The notes under the pieces: model-generated
Database searches by the model: none
What the model saw: the letters and a program-made list of their open reading frames with translations, nothing else
What the model was told of the DNA's origin: nothing
Shown here: one piece after another, positions 1 through 8,593 of the stretch
How the letters are laid out: every line of letters begins with the position of its first letter
Numbering within the stretch: the stretch's first letter is position 1
Position numbers and translations under genes: made by a program
Assembly: GCF_903903185.1 (NCBI RefSeq)
Contig: NZ_CAIUXT010000237.1
Location: 1 to 33,546, forward strand
DNA length: 33,546 nucleotides
Reading direction: 5' to 3'
Origin: an uncultured Rhodoblastus sp.
GTDB taxonomy: Bacteria; Pseudomonadota; Alphaproteobacteria; Rhizobiales; Beijerinckiaceae

Positions 1-2
1 CC

Positions 3-1097
3 AAGCGCGACCATTTCGATTTCATCACCAAGATGCGCGACCGCGGCGTCGATGTCGTGGAGTTGCACAACCTGCTGGCCGAGACCGTCGCCATCCCCGA
101 GGCCAAGGCCTGGATTCTCGACAATCAGGTCGTGCCCAACCAGGTCGGGCTCGGCCTCATCGACGAGGTGCGCAGCTATCTCGAAGGCCTCTCCAACCGC
201 GAACTTGCCGAGACGCTGATCGGCGGCCTGTCCACCCATGAGTTTCCCGACGCGATTGGCGGCAAGACGCTCGAACTCGTGCGCGACGCCGCCGGCGTCA
301 ACGAATATCTGCTGCCGCCGCTGCCCAATACGATCTACACCCGCGACACCACCTGCTGGATCTATGGCGGCGTGACGCTGAATTCGCTCTATTGGCCGGC
401 GCGCCATGAGGAGCCGATCCTCACCACGGCGATCTACAAGTTCCATCCCGATTTCGCCGGCAAGGTCAACGTGTGGTGGGGCGATCCGACCGCCGATCAC
501 GGTCTGGCGACCATTGAGGGCGGCGACGTCATGCCGATCGGCAAGGGCAATGTGCTGATTGGAATGAGCGAGCGCACCTCGCGCCAGGCGATCAGCCAGG
601 TGGCGGCGGCGCTGTTCGAAAAGGGCGCCGCCGAGCGCGTCATCGTCGGCGCCATGCCGAAACTGCGCGCCGCGATGCATATCGACACCGTCTTCACCTT
701 CGCCGACCGCGACTGCGTGCTGCTCTATCCCGATATCGTCTATGGCATCCGCCCCTATTCCTATCGGCCCGACGGCAAGGGCGGGGTCGAACTGCGCAAG
801 GACGAGGGAACCTTCATCGAGACGATTCGCGACGCGCTGGGCCTGAAAAAACTCCGCGTGGTGGAGACCGGCGGCAACGCCTACATGCGCGAACGCACGC
901 AATGGGACTCGGGCGCCAATCTGGTCGCCGCCTCGCCCGGCGTGGTCTATGCTTATGACCGCAACACCTACACCAATACGCTGTTGCGCAAGGAAGGCAT
1001 CGAAGTCATCACCATCACCGGCGCCGAGCTTGGCCGCGGGCGCGGCGGGGGCCATTGCATGACCTGTCCGATCATTCGCGATCCTGTCGATTACTAA
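3..1097 (+). CDS. arcA: Arginine deiminase, 5' end cut by window edge
   Basis: Hydrolyses L-arginine to citrulline and ammonia, the first step of the cytoplasmic arginine deiminase pathway. The reading frame is open from base 3, so the true start lies before the window. About 364 residues are visible; the family is usually about 410-420. The guanidinium-hydrolase signatures are present: the TRDTTCW segment near 350 (catalytic Asp), IEGGD near 515 (Glu), MHIDT near 675 (catalytic His and Asp) and the C-terminal GGGHCMTC block, whose first Cys (codon 1056-1058) matches the nucleophile of Pseudomonas ArcA. Only 22 bases separate it from the next gene, so co-transcription is likely. No arcB or arcC is visible downstream; partners could lie upstream. 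Identification is firm. Confidence 0.95.
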   Translation, partial: KRDHFDFITKMRDRGVDVVELHNLLAETVAIPEAKAWILDNQVVPNQVGLGLIDEVRSYLEGLSNRELAETLIGGLSTHEFPDAIGGKTLELVRDAAGVNEYLLPPLPNTIYTRDTTCWIYGGVTLNSLYWPARHEEPILTTAIYKFHPDFAGKVNVWWGDPTADHGLATIEGGDVMPIGKGNVLIGMSERTSRQAISQVAAALFEKGAAERVIVGAMPKLRAAMHIDTVFTFADRDCVLLYPDIVYGIRPYSYRPDGKGGVELRKDEGTFIETIRDALGLKKLRVVETGGNAYMRERTQWDSGANLVAASPGVVYAYDRNTYTNTLLRKEGIEVITITGAELGRGRGGGHCMTCPIIRDPVDY

Positions 1098-1119
1098 AAA
1101 TCGAGGCGAGGAGGCACAG

Positions 1120-2169
1120 ATGCGTCACTTTCTTTCGGCAAGGCCAGAACAGAATCGGCTTCTGTCTGGCCTGCTCGCGGCGTTGGTGGCGATGTTTTTC
1201 GGCTTTTCCGTTCCTGCCCTCGCGCAGGCGCAGAGGTCGGACTCCGGCGCCGACGCCCAGGACGCCCGCAACGACGCGCTGACGGCGACGCCGAACCTCG
1301 CCACGCCGACCCCGCAGGACAATCTCTTCGCCACCGCGCCGGCGCTTGAAGCGCAGGTTCCCGCGCCCCGCTTCGGCGCCAATCTGCTGCTGCCATTCGG
1401 CTGGGATTCCAATCCCGCCGAACTCGGGCGGGGCGGCCCGACCTCCTGGGGGACGAGCCCGAACGGCAGTTTGTCGCTGACCGCGCCGCTCGGTTCGAAC
1501 CTGCGCTTCACCGCGAGCGGGTTCGGCGAGGCCAACCTGAATTTTTCGGCCTCGCAGGCGAACCGCGACCGGCTCGGGGGCTCGGCCCGCCTCCAATATG
1601 TGGACCTGAACAACGACCAGGCTTTCTCGCCCTACGCCGCCTTTTCGCCGCGCTGGCAATTTGGCGGGCCGGATTCCTTCTACCAGGAGCAGCGGCAGGA
1701 TTTTAATCTCGGGTTGAACAAGCGCTTCAATTTCGACGGCGGCCTCCAGCCGATCCGGCCCGCCGGGGACACGGGCGCGGCGACGGTCTGGTCCCTTGGC
1801 CTCAATGTCTTCGGACAGATCCGCCAGCGCGAGCCCTTCCGGTCCTCCGACGCGGTCTTCGTGATCTCCTCGCTTTCCTACGTCATCTCGCAGGATTGGA
1901 ACGCCAGCCTGGCGGTGGAGTTCCTGGGACGCTGGTACGAGCGCAACAGCTTTGGCGCGGCCGAACACGACTATGAAGCCCTGCCGATCGCCACGCTCGA
2001 ATATGTCATCCCGGCGGCGGTATTTGGCGGCGAAGCCAACGCCAAGCTGGTCGGACGGCCAGCGCTCGACCTGCAGGGCTCGCATCTTTATGTCTGGTCC
2101 ACCGCGCCCGGCGTGAGCTATGGCCAATGGGACCTGCGCGCCGCGTTCAGAATGGGCTGGCGGTTCTGA
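1120..2169 (+). CDS. Secreted outer-membrane beta-barrel protein of unknown function
   Basis: Protein of 349 residues. The start at 1120 has a clear GGAGG ribosome-binding site about 5 bases upstream. The N-terminus is a signal peptide with a positive region, a hydrophobic stretch at about residues 15-33 and an ALAQA-type cleavage site. The rest alternates polar and aromatic residues in strands (for example NLRFTASGFGEANLNF) and ends in RMGWRF with a terminal Phe, as in outer-membrane barrels. It lies between arcA (22 bases upstream) and an NhaC-type antiporter whose ATG overlaps its TGA, so the three probably form one operon. I do not recognise a named family. A role as a channel or as a structural barrel cannot be told apart from sequence. 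Confidence 0.75.
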   Translation: MRHFLSARPEQNRLLSGLLAALVAMFFGFSVPALAQAQRSDSGADAQDARNDALTATPNLATPTPQDNLFATAPALEAQVPAPRFGANLLLPFGWDSNPAELGRGGPTSWGTSPNGSLSLTAPLGSNLRFTASGFGEANLNFSASQANRDRLGGSARLQYVDLNNDQAFSPYAAFSPRWQFGGPDSFYQEQRQDFNLGLNKRFNFDGGLQPIRPAGDTGAATVWSLGLNVFGQIRQREPFRSSDAVFVISSLSYVISQDWNASLAVEFLGRWYERNSFGAAEHDYEALPIATLEYVIPAAVFGGEANAKLVGRPALDLQGSHLYVWSTAPGVSYGQWDLRAAFRMGWRF

Positions 2170-3644
2170 TGGCCCCATCCGGGGGCCAGCCAAATCCCGA
2201 ATCGGGTCAGGAAGCCGAGGTCATACGCCCGCCCTCGGGCCTCGACGCCGCAATCGTCTTCGGCGTGCTGATCGCGCTGCTCGCGGCTTCTTACCTTTTG
2301 TTTGGCAAGGACTCGGCGCTTGGCCCCAACCAGATCGCGCTGATCTTTTCGAGCGTCGTCGCCGGCGTGATCGCGCACAAGAACGGCATGCGCTGGGAAG
2401 GCGTCAGCCAGGCGGTCGTCGATGGCGTGGCGACCGGCCTGTCGGCCATTTTCATCCTGCTCGCGGTCGGCGCGCTGATCGGCACATGGGCGCTCGGCGG
2501 CACCATGGCCGCGATGATTTACTACGGGCTGGAATTTCTCTCCCCAAATTACTTTTATATTTCGACCATGGCGATCTGCGCGCTGGTCGCGGTCGCGGTC
2601 GGCAGTTCATGGACGGTCATCGGCACCATCGGAGTCGGGTTGATGGGCGTCGCCGCCAATCTTGGCATGTCGCCGGCCATCGCGGCGGGCGCGGTGGTCT
2701 CCGGGGCCTTTTTCGGCGACCGGACCTCGCCCTTGTCGGATACGCTGAATCTGGCGACCGCCGTCACCGGCGCCGAACTGTTCCATCTGATCCGCGAATC
2801 GATGTGGACCTCCTTCCCCTCCTTCGTGCTCGCCGGGGTTCTGTTCGCCTGGCTCGGTCATCCGGCCTCGGGCGACGAAACGGGCCACGCGATGAAAAAT
2901 CTGGCGGTGCATTTCAATATTTCGCTCTGGGCCTTTCTGCCGCTGGTTGCGGTTTTCGCCCTGGCGATTTTGCGCTTTCCGCCCTTCGTCACCATTTTCG
3001 CCGGCGCGCTGCTCGGCGGCGTCGTCGCGGCGGCGCTCAACCCGCAAGTGGCGATGGCCTTCGTCACGGACAGCGATCTCCCCGACCCGATCCGCATTTT
3101 CAAAGGCGTCTGGCTGGCGCTTTCCACCGGCTACGTCTCCCGGACCGGCGAACCCGCCATCGACGCCCTGCTGTCGCGCGGCGGCATGGCGCAGATGCTC
3201 AACACCGTCTGGCTCATCATGTCGGCGCTGGCTTTCGGCGCCATTGTCGAACATGCGGGACTGGTCCAGCGCATCGTCGCCCCGATCGCGACGCGCGCAA
3301 GATCCATCGGCGCCCTCCTCACCTCGGTCGCCGGGGTCTGCATCGGAACCAATGTCGCCACCGCCGACCAATATATGGCGGTAGCCCTGCCCGGGCGCAT
3401 GTTCGGCCCGGAATTCCAGCGGCGCGGTTATGCGCCCGTCGTGCTGGCGCGCGCGCTCGGCGACGCCGGCGTCGTCACCTCGGCCCTCGTCCCGTGGAAC
3501 AGTTGCGGCGCCTATATCGCGGCGACGCTGGCGATCCCGACCTTCAGCTTCGCGGGCTATGCGTTTTTCTGCCTGTTCGCACCGCTGATGACGGTGGCCA
3601 TCGGATGGTTCGGCGTCCGCATGATCAAGACCGCCCCGGCGTAG
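2169..3644 (+). CDS. NhaC-family Na+/H+ antiporter-like transporter
   Basis: Polytopic inner-membrane protein of about 491 residues with roughly a dozen hydrophobic segments. Family-typical blocks include FGDRTSPLSDT in the middle and, near the C-terminus, GTNVATADQYMAVALPGRMF and SALVPWNSCGAYIA. The NhaC family exchanges Na+ for H+, and relatives exchange organic acids (malate/lactate), so the substrate is uncertain. I chose the ATG at 2169 because it overlaps the TGA of the preceding gene (TGATG, translational coupling). An in-frame ATG at 2127 would add 14 residues inside that gene. Position behind arcA suggests a link to arginine catabolism, pH or ion homeostasis, or arginine/ornithine exchange; that is inference from context. 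Confidence 0.88.
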   Translation: MAPSGGQPNPESGQEAEVIRPPSGLDAAIVFGVLIALLAASYLLFGKDSALGPNQIALIFSSVVAGVIAHKNGMRWEGVSQAVVDGVATGLSAIFILLAVGALIGTWALGGTMAAMIYYGLEFLSPNYFYISTMAICALVAVAVGSSWTVIGTIGVGLMGVAANLGMSPAIAAGAVVSGAFFGDRTSPLSDTLNLATAVTGAELFHLIRESMWTSFPSFVLAGVLFAWLGHPASGDETGHAMKNLAVHFNISLWAFLPLVAVFALAILRFPPFVTIFAGALLGGVVAAALNPQVAMAFVTDSDLPDPIRIFKGVWLALSTGYVSRTGEPAIDALLSRGGMAQMLNTVWLIMSALAFGAIVEHAGLVQRIVAPIATRARSIGALLTSVAGVCIGTNVATADQYMAVALPGRMFGPEFQRRGYAPVVLARALGDAGVVTSALVPWNSCGAYIAATLAIPTFSFAGYAFFCLFAPLMTVAIGWFGVRMIKTAPA

Positions 3645-3755
3645 CCGGCGGGCTGAAGCCTGACGGCTGACGGGGGCCGAGTAAAAAAGGGCGCGTCCTT
3701 CGCGCGCGGCCCGTCGCGGGGTGGAAGTCGCCCCGGCGACGTGCGAATATTCGCC

Positions 3756-5252
3756 ATGCCAAGCTTCGTCCCCTATTCGCTGGTCAGCTTCGCCTTGCTG
3801 CTCGCGGAACTCGCCACCATCGCCCGCATCCTGTTGCGGCCGCATCGCGATCCGGCCTCGCGAATCGCCTGGCTCCTCGTCGTCACCTTTTTGCCCCTCG
3901 CCGGCATTCTTGCCTATCTGCTGTTTGGCGAGGTCAATATCGGCCGGCGCCGGGTGGAGCGGATGCGAACGGTGCTGGCCGGCCTGCGCAAGGATTTTTC
4001 CGCCGAGGACCTTTCGGCCGAAACCTTTCCCGCCGAAGGCGCAGCCACCGAAGCATCGACCGCCAGCGCCCAGGCAGTCGTGCTGGAGCGCCATGAAAAT
4101 CTGTTTCGCCTCGGCCATTCGATCAGCGGATTTCATCCGGTCGGCGGCAACACGGCGCAGCTGCTGCCCGATTCCAACGCCACCATCGATGCTCTGGTGG
4201 ACGACATCGACGCCGCGAAACAGCATGTGCATCTCTTGTTCTATATCTGGCTGCCCGACAATAACGGGCGCAAGGTCATCGAAGCCCTCAAGCGCGCGGC
4301 GGCGCGCGGGGTCGCCTGCCGGGCGATGGCCGACGATCTCGGCTCGCGCACGCTGATCCGCTCCGACCATTGGGAATCGATGCGACAGGCCGGCGTGCAG
4401 GTCGCCAACGGCCTGCCGATCGGCTACCCGCTGCTGCGGCTGTTCATCGGCCGCATCGATCTGCGCAACCATCGCAAGATCGTCGTCATCGACGACCATA
4501 TCACCTATTGCGGCAGCCAGAATTGCGCCGATCCGGAATTTCTGGTGAAGGCGAAATTTGCGCCCTGGGTCGACGCCATGATGCGCTTCGAGGGACCGAT
4601 CGCCCGCCAGAACCAGGTGCTGTTCGCCGGCGACTGGATGTCCCGCGTCGATGAGGATCTGGCCGCGCTGCTCGAAGCGCCGCTTCGCGCCCCCGAACCG
4701 GGCGGTTTCACCGCGCAGGCAATTGGCGCCGGCCCGACCGTGCGCTTTTCCGCCATGCCGGAAATGTTCGAATCGATGCTCTATGCGGCGCGACGCGAGG
4801 CGATTGTTTCGACCCCCTATTTCGTGCCCAACGAATCGCTGCAAAGCGCACTATGCGCCACGGCCTACCGGGGTGTGGACACAACTCTGCTTTTTCCCGC
4901 CCGCAACGATTCGTGGACGGTCGCGGCCGCCAGCCGCAGCTATTACGCCGAACTGCTCGCCGCCGGGGTGAAAATTCACGAATATGTCGGCGGGTTGCTC
5001 CACGCCAAATCGATGACGATCGACGGAGAAATCACCCTGATCGGCTCGGCGAACATGGACCGCCGCAGCTTCGACCTCAATTACGAGAATAATATTCTGC
5101 TTCACGATCCCGCCCTGACGGCGCAGATGCGCGCGCGCCAGCAGGAATATATTGCGCGATCGAGGCCGGCAACGCGCGAGGAAGTCGCGGCCTGGCCGGT
5201 CTCGCGGCGGCTGTGGCACAACAGCGTCGCCACCCTCGGGCCCTTGCTGTGA
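3756..5252 (+). CDS. cls: Cardiolipin synthase (phospholipase D superfamily)
   Basis: Inner-membrane enzyme that condenses two phosphatidylglycerols into cardiolipin and glycerol. Two N-terminal membrane segments (about residues 5-25 and 38-58) ending in YLLFGEVNIG form the PLDc_N domain. Two catalytic HKD motifs follow: NHRKIVVIDD (H239, K241, D246 from the ATG at 3756) and LHAKSMTIDGEITLIGSAN (H416, K418, D423). Its length, 498 residues, is normal. An in-frame GTG at 3741 would add five residues; neither start has a convincing ribosome-binding site. It lies 111 bases after the antiporter, so it may have its own promoter. The enzyme class is firm. The exact acyl donor (ClsA-like versus ClsC-like) is not decided. 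Confidence 0.93.
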   Translation: MPSFVPYSLVSFALLLAELATIARILLRPHRDPASRIAWLLVVTFLPLAGILAYLLFGEVNIGRRRVERMRTVLAGLRKDFSAEDLSAETFPAEGAATEASTASAQAVVLERHENLFRLGHSISGFHPVGGNTAQLLPDSNATIDALVDDIDAAKQHVHLLFYIWLPDNNGRKVIEALKRAAARGVACRAMADDLGSRTLIRSDHWESMRQAGVQVANGLPIGYPLLRLFIGRIDLRNHRKIVVIDDHITYCGSQNCADPEFLVKAKFAPWVDAMMRFEGPIARQNQVLFAGDWMSRVDEDLAALLEAPLRAPEPGGFTAQAIGAGPTVRFSAMPEMFESMLYAARREAIVSTPYFVPNESLQSALCATAYRGVDTTLLFPARNDSWTVAAASRSYYAELLAAGVKIHEYVGGLLHAKSMTIDGEITLIGSANMDRRSFDLNYENNILLHDPALTAQMRARQQEYIARSRPATREEVAAWPVSRRLWHNSVATLGPLL

Positions 5253-5583
5253 CGCCGTTCGGCTTGGCTCCGGATCGGCTTTTATTCTTAATTCACTGCA
5301 TTAGATTAATATTCTATCTTTATGTTTTTATTATATTTTATATCGCCTCTTTCCGCGAAGCTTGTGGCCTCCCTTTTTCCGCGCCACCCTTTGTCGCGCT
5401 CTGGCCTTTTCCGGATATGGCCCGGTTTCTTCCGGACCGGCATCGCCGGGACAGGGCCTTCAGGCGTCGCTTGCGGCGAATCCGCCATTCCATTTGATTT
5501 AGGCGCGGCGGGATTTTACGACCAATCATCGCCGCCGCGCCGGCGAATCGCGCCGCAAAGACCCCTTCCGACAAGGCTTCAAG
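5253..5583. other. Intergenic region with AT-rich block
   Basis: This 331-base gap contains no convincing gene. Its notable part is a strongly AT-rich stretch at about 5280-5345 in otherwise GC-rich DNA, with several TTTAT/TATTTTA runs. It carries the 13-mer TTAGATTAATATT at 5301-5313, which recurs exactly at 6022-6034 on the far side of the next gene. It may hold the promoter of the DUF2721 gene, but the block lies more than 230 bases from its start. Confidence 0.6.
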
Positions 5584-6021
5584 ATGCAATTGCCCCTCGA
5601 ATCCAGCACCCAGCAGATTTCCCTGGTCATCTCGCAGGTGACGGCGCCGGCCTTTCTCCTGAGCGCGGTCGCTTCGCTGCTGTCGGTGTTGAGCGCGCGC
5701 ATGAGCCGGGTCGTCGATCGCTCGCGGGCGATCAGCGGTCTGGCCGCGACCGATCCCCGCCGTCCCGGCCTCGAAGGGGAGCTGCCGGAACTGCGACGAC
5801 GCGCCAATTTCATCCACCGGGCGATTTACTGGTCGGTCGGCAGCGGCATTTGTGCCTGTTTTCTAGTCATTTCCGCATTCGCCAGCGCCCTGCTCGACAT
5901 TTCACATGAGCATGGCGCGGCCTTGCTTTTCATCTTTTCGATGGGCCTTTTCACGGCGTCGCTGGTCTATCTGGCGCGCGAAGTGCGGTGCTCGGCCTCC
6001 GACATCGACCGGCTGGAATAG
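5584..6021 (+). CDS. DUF2721 family membrane protein
   Basis: Small inner-membrane protein of 145 residues. It has an N-terminal hydrophobic segment (about 14-38, with QVTAPAFLLSAVASLLSVLSAR), a basic/polar region containing ARMSRVVDRSRAI and LRRRANFIHRAI, then two hydrophobic segments (about 80-105 and 108-130). The ARMSRVVDR...RR-x(3)-I layout is typical of DUF2721, a family of unknown function. It stands alone between two AT-rich blocks that share a 13-base identical word. The nearest ATG-proximal context is GACAAGGCTTCAAG, a weak AAGG ribosome-binding site. Family assignment is fairly secure; no function can be stated. Confidence 0.85.
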   Translation: MQLPLESSTQQISLVISQVTAPAFLLSAVASLLSVLSARMSRVVDRSRAISGLAATDPRRPGLEGELPELRRRANFIHRAIYWSVGSGICACFLVISAFASALLDISHEHGAALLFIFSMGLFTASLVYLAREVRCSASDIDRLE

Positions 6022-6332
6022 TTAGATTAATATTAACTACGAATAGATAGACTTATTTTACACCATCCCGTTAGACATGATTAGCCGCGTCGAAATCGCG
6101 GCCGGTTTGAGCAGGAGCATTGCTCCGGCGACGGGTCGGCCGGGAACTGACGCAGCCTTCACTGGGTTCTCCCGCCTGTCGCCAAAATGCAACGCCTGCC
6201 GCCAAATGGGGCGCCACCCGGCAAAAGGAATGGGCTTGGTCCCTCATATCGTGTAGATCAACCTCAGCGTCCGCGCTCGTATCGGCGCTCATGAGAACGA
6301 ACTAACGTTCGGTAAAAATTCGGAGATATTAA
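6022..6332. promoter_or_regulatory. Upstream region of the Omp25-like gene
   Basis: This 311-base gap holds no convincing gene. It opens with an AT-rich block (6022-6062) that includes the 13-mer shared with 5301-5313 and the palindrome TTAATATTAA. A perfect inverted repeat, GGAGCA-T-TGCTCC, lies at 6114-6126. The porin has a GGAG ribosome-binding site at about 6322. Promoter boxes could not be assigned with confidence. Confidence 0.4.
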
Positions 6333-7082
6333 ATGCGCAATTTCCTGCTTTCCACCGTCGCCCTGGCGGCTCTGGCCGGCCAGGCCTTCGCGGCGGATCT
6401 TCCGTCCCGCAAGGAAGCCCCGGTCTATATCGCCCCGGCGCCCATCTACTCCTGGACCGGCTTCTACGCCGGTGTCGACATCGGCGGCTCCTGGGGCAAC
6501 GCCAACCTCTGGGTTCCCGGCACGATCTACACCTTCAGCCACAACGCCACCAATAATGGCGTGATCGGCGGCGGTTTCATCGGCTATAACTATCAGGTCA
6601 ACAACTTCGTGTTCGGCCTGCAGGGCGAATTCGACGGCACCGGCACCGGCAACTCCCGCTACACCGCTCCGGCGCTCGGCCTCTTCAATTACGTCTATCA
6701 GTCCAGCTTCAACCAGAACTGGATCGCCTCGATCGACGGCCGTCTCGGCTACGCCATCGACCGCACCCTGATCTACGCCCTCGGCGGCGTGGCCTGGAGC
6801 GACAATTCGGCGCACCTCAACAACCTGTCCACCGGCGCCGGCTGGAGCACGAACAACACCCGCACCGGCTACGATGTCGGCGGCGGCGTGGAATACGCCT
6901 TCACCAACAACTGGACCGGCCGTATCGAATATCGCTACTACAACTTCGGCACGGACAACACCACCGGCATCGACAATTATCTCGGCAACACCTTCTATCG
7001 CACGACCCTGACGAACAATGTCGTTCGCGTCGGTCTGGCTTACAAGTTTGGCGCTCCGGAACCCGTCGTCGCCAAGTACTGA
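6333..7082 (+). CDS. Omp25/Omp31-family outer-membrane protein
   Basis: Outer-membrane beta-barrel protein of 249 residues. The signal peptide ends at GQAFAADLP, followed by the hallmark Pro-rich spacer (RKEAPVYIAPAPIYSWTGFYAGVDIGGSWG) found in Hyphomicrobiales surface antigens. It then has regularly spaced barrel strands, including GGGFIGYNYQ, IDGRLGYAIDRTLIYALGGVAW, DVGGGVEYAF and WTGRIEYRYYNFG, and ends VRVGLAYKFG. GGAGATATTAA precedes the ATG. It is monocistronic, closed by a strong terminator at 7123-7154. Asn/Thr-rich loops probably face the outside. These proteins are abundant structural or porin-like components in related bacteria; pore activity is not provable here. Confidence 0.9.
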   Translation: MRNFLLSTVALAALAGQAFAADLPSRKEAPVYIAPAPIYSWTGFYAGVDIGGSWGNANLWVPGTIYTFSHNATNNGVIGGGFIGYNYQVNNFVFGLQGEFDGTGTGNSRYTAPALGLFNYVYQSSFNQNWIASIDGRLGYAIDRTLIYALGGVAWSDNSAHLNNLSTGAGWSTNNTRTGYDVGGGVEYAFTNNWTGRIEYRYYNFGTDNTTGIDNYLGNTFYRTTLTNNVVRVGLAYKFGAPEPVVAKY

Positions 7083-7122
7083 GCCAAAAAGCAAGGATAA
7101 ATTCGCCTCATGGCGTTTTGAG

Positions 7123-7154
7123 AAAGCCCGGCCTTCTGGCCGGGCTTTTTTTTT
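7123..7154 (+). terminator. Rho-independent terminator after the Omp25-like gene
   Basis: Eleven-base stem AAAGCCCGGCC (7123-7133) and GGCCGGGCTTT (7138-7148) with loop TTCT. A run of nine T begins at 7146. It lies 40 bases beyond the stop codon of the porin. Confidence 0.93.
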
Positions 7155-7378
7155 ATTGTCGGCAATTCCGCGGAGCCTTTATGGACCGCTCAAGCGTCGC
7201 CCGGCATTCTCGGGCCAGACCGCGCTTGTCGGCGCCTGTTCGACAGGCCGGGAGTCATGCGCAACTGGGTTTCGGGGTGCGACCCCTCATGGGGGCGAGC
7301 GGGGCGCGACGCGCTGCGACCTGGGTCTTGTCTCTGTTGGGACCGCGCGGCGGCGCCGACGTTCCGACCTTCAGGCGG

Positions 7379-8593
7379 TCAGTTTTCGCCGGGCCTGAAA
7401 CCGGGCGGCGCCGCGAACCAGGGATAGCCTCTGGCGGCCCGGTCATGGGCGTAGCGATAGAGCGCCCGCATATAGGTCTGGTCGAAATCTTCCTTGTGCG
7501 GGGCGCTGAAATCCTCGCCGATATAGGCCAGATGGAAGGGCGCGTTGACGCGCAGGGTTTCCAGATACATCCGGTAAAGGTCGCCGACGCCGCTGTAATT
7601 GATCATGGTCGTCACGCCCTTGCCGGCGACCGACAAAGTCCGGCGTTCGACATCGCTCCATTCGGTGGTCAGGCGCGAATTGCGGACGATATAGGCGGAC
7701 ATTTTTCGGCGGTGACCGGTCTCGGCCTGGGCGATTCGGGGATCGACCGAAGGCGGAATCAGAAAAGCCTGGCTCGACGCGCCGCCATCGACGTGCATTT
7801 CCTGAAAAGTGGCGCCCCCGGCTTCGACATCGAACATCACCGGCGGAAAGGCTGCGGGGATGGCGGCCGAGGCCAGCATGATGTGACGGATCAGGTCGAG
7901 CGCTTTCGGCGTGCCGACCTCGGCGATGGCTCCGATGTTCCACATCACCGGACGCCCGACGTCGAGGTCGGTCGTCTGCATCAGCAGGACGCGGCCCTTG
8001 CGATATTCCTCGGCGATTTGCGCCATCATGGCGGCGTCGACATATCTGGAAATGGTGCCGAACAGCGGCGCCGTGTCGGCCAGCGCGTCATCGGTAAGAG
8101 CCGCCGTGGGAAACCGTTTGATGAAAATATCCGCCTGATGGATGTTGGTAAAGACGTCGGTCAGTTGAGCGTCATAGTCGGAGCCGAGGAACGCGAAGGG
8201 CGCGATCAGCGCGCCGGTGCTGACGCCGGTGACCAGCTTGAATTTCGGGCGGTCGCCATGCGCCGTCCATCCCGTCAGCAGACCGGCGCCGAAGGCGCCA
8301 TCGTCGCCGCCGCCCGACAGCGACAACAGATAGGCTGTCGGCATTTCCGCTCCTCGCGGAACGCCGAGCGCCCTTGCCTCGCGAATCAACTGGCGCCTTT
8401 GCTCGGCGATCATGTCCGCGGGCTGATCGCGGAAAAAACGGGCGTTGGGGATGCCGAGAACGCTCGTCGAGAGCCGCAGTTGCGGAGGCACCGCATTCTT
8501 GCGGTCCAGCGGCGCGCAGGCGGCCAGCGACAAGGCGGCCAAAACGATAAGACTTGAAACAACACGCTGTGACGAACGAAAAACCACTTTCAT
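7379..8593 (-). CDS. Patatin-like phospholipase, predicted lipoprotein
   Basis: Predicted lipid acyl hydrolase anchored on the periplasmic side. From the ATG at 8593 the protein has 404 residues and begins with a lipoprotein signal ending in the lipobox SLAAC. The patatin elements are in order: the oxyanion loop SGGGDDGAFGAG (about 94-103), the nucleophile elbow GVSTG (Ser125) and the DGG motif with the catalytic Asp near 269. The Ser-Asp dyad is therefore complete. A start at 8653 would put 20 odd residues before the signal peptide, so I prefer 8593. The gene stands alone, facing the porin terminator. Family members act on phospholipids or other acyl esters; the substrate is unknown. Confidence 0.88.
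   Translation of the reverse strand: MKVVFRSSQRVVSSLIVLAALSLAACAPLDRKNAVPPQLRLSTSVLGIPNARFFRDQPADMIAEQRRQLIREARALGVPRGAEMPTAYLLSLSGGGDDGAFGAGLLTGWTAHGDRPKFKLVTGVSTGALIAPFAFLGSDYDAQLTDVFTNIHQADIFIKRFPTAALTDDALADTAPLFGTISRYVDAAMMAQIAEEYRKGRVLLMQTTDLDVGRPVMWNIGAIAEVGTPKALDLIRHIMLASAAIPAAFPPVMFDVEAGGATFQEMHVDGGASSQAFLIPPSVDPRIAQAETGHRRKMSAYIVRNSRLTTEWSDVERRTLSVAGKGVTTMINYSGVGDLYRMYLETLRVNAPFHLAYIGEDFSAPHKEDFDQTYMRALYRYAHDRAARGYPWFAAPPGFRPGEN

Noticed and set aside
2607..4844. Very long - strand open frame (about 745 codons)
   Set aside because: It lies antisense to the NhaC-type antiporter and cardiolipin synthase. The composition is Arg/Gly/Asp-rich without family motifs, as expected from the codon bias of high-GC genes.
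7155..7378. Possible small RNA or tRNA-like text after the porin terminator
   Set aside because: No cloverleaf, no promoter and no terminator of its own; only short GC-rich complementarity.
7118..8557. + strand open frame of 479 codons
   Set aside because: Antisense to the patatin-like gene, which has complete catalytic motifs and a lipoprotein signal. This frame also starts inside the porin terminator.
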